A DNA stretch of 28,043 nucleotides, from positions 1-28,043 of the forward strand of contig BBFS01000062.1 of the NCBI GenBank assembly GCA_001313365.1, read 5' to 3'. The notes under the pieces are model-generated. The model was not told where the DNA came from. It ran no database searches and was given only the letters and a program-made list of their open reading frames with translations. The translations under genes were made by a program, and so were the position numbers. Positions 27,979 through 28,043 of the stretch are shown here, piece by piece. Position 1 is the stretch's first letter. Each line of letters opens with the position of its first letter. The stretch comes from Paenarthrobacter nitroguajacolicus JCM 14115. Lineage in GTDB: Bacteria > Actinomycetota > Actinomycetes > Actinomycetales > Micrococcaceae.

Positions 27979-28043
27979 CGTTCAGCAGGGAACCCCCCCG
28001 AATCGGGCAGGGCTGGATCGGGGGGGCTGGGTTGGATCGGGGG

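Noticed and set aside
27816..28043. Minus-strand coding tail ending RSYAAKRSDAHR
   Set aside because: The stretch is short, palindromic and disrupted by G/C runs; coding cannot be supported from this window.

Overview
The window is about 28 kb of high-GC actinobacterial chromosome. Protein sequences, gene order and an LAXTG sorting signal suggest a Micrococcaceae member close to Arthrobacter/Paenarthrobacter; this is inference from family resemblance, since no 16S is present. There are no RNA genes, insertion sequences or CRISPR arrays that I can see. Almost every gene is broken by apparent frameshifts at G/C homopolymers. Conserved motifs continue across the breaks in another frame, so I treat them as interrupted copies of ordinary genes, most likely consensus error, and give each the span of its reconstructed reading frame.

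Layout: 3-303 is the C-terminal tail of a sortase-anchored surface protein. 538-1382 is a DUF1684 protein. 1419-3542 (minus) is an SDR dehydrogenase / acyl-CoA dehydrogenase pair coupled by TAATG. 3656-4825 is a GH76 hydrolase, convergent with a YdeI/OmpD-associated protein. 5528-8747 holds a VOC protein, a NUDIX-like protein, a two-domain protein of unknown function and an SRPBCC protein, all on plus. 8795-10961 is a convergent queuosine-salvage pair: tRNA-guanine transglycosylase and a VUT/YhhQ-type precursor transporter. 11245-12825 is a TetR regulator translationally coupled to a TIGR01777 epimerase-like protein. 12904-13874 holds a small membrane protein and a methyltransferase-like membrane protein.

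14152-18801 is an organic-acid module: an MHS-family symporter, then a response regulator, a sensor kinase and a TAXI-type binding lipoprotein, the last three overlapping one another. ThiD-like kinase and a cytochrome-b-like membrane protein follow as a convergent pair, then a second TetR convergent with a serpin lipoprotein. 23056-27815 is a glyoxylate-shunt locus: a RamB-type regulator divergent from isocitrate lyase and malate synthase A, with hairpins in the aceA leader and between aceA and aceB.

The structures least explained by genes are (1) three separate intergenic arrays with the same 32-bp period and the shared head AACGCTCGCTCAC, (2) a six-copy 12-14 bp repeat in front of the two-component operon, (3) a two-level hairpin between aceA and aceB, (4) convergent gene pairs whose two stop codons share one CTAG, and (5) a genome-wide-looking anomaly in which G/C runs pile up at length 7.
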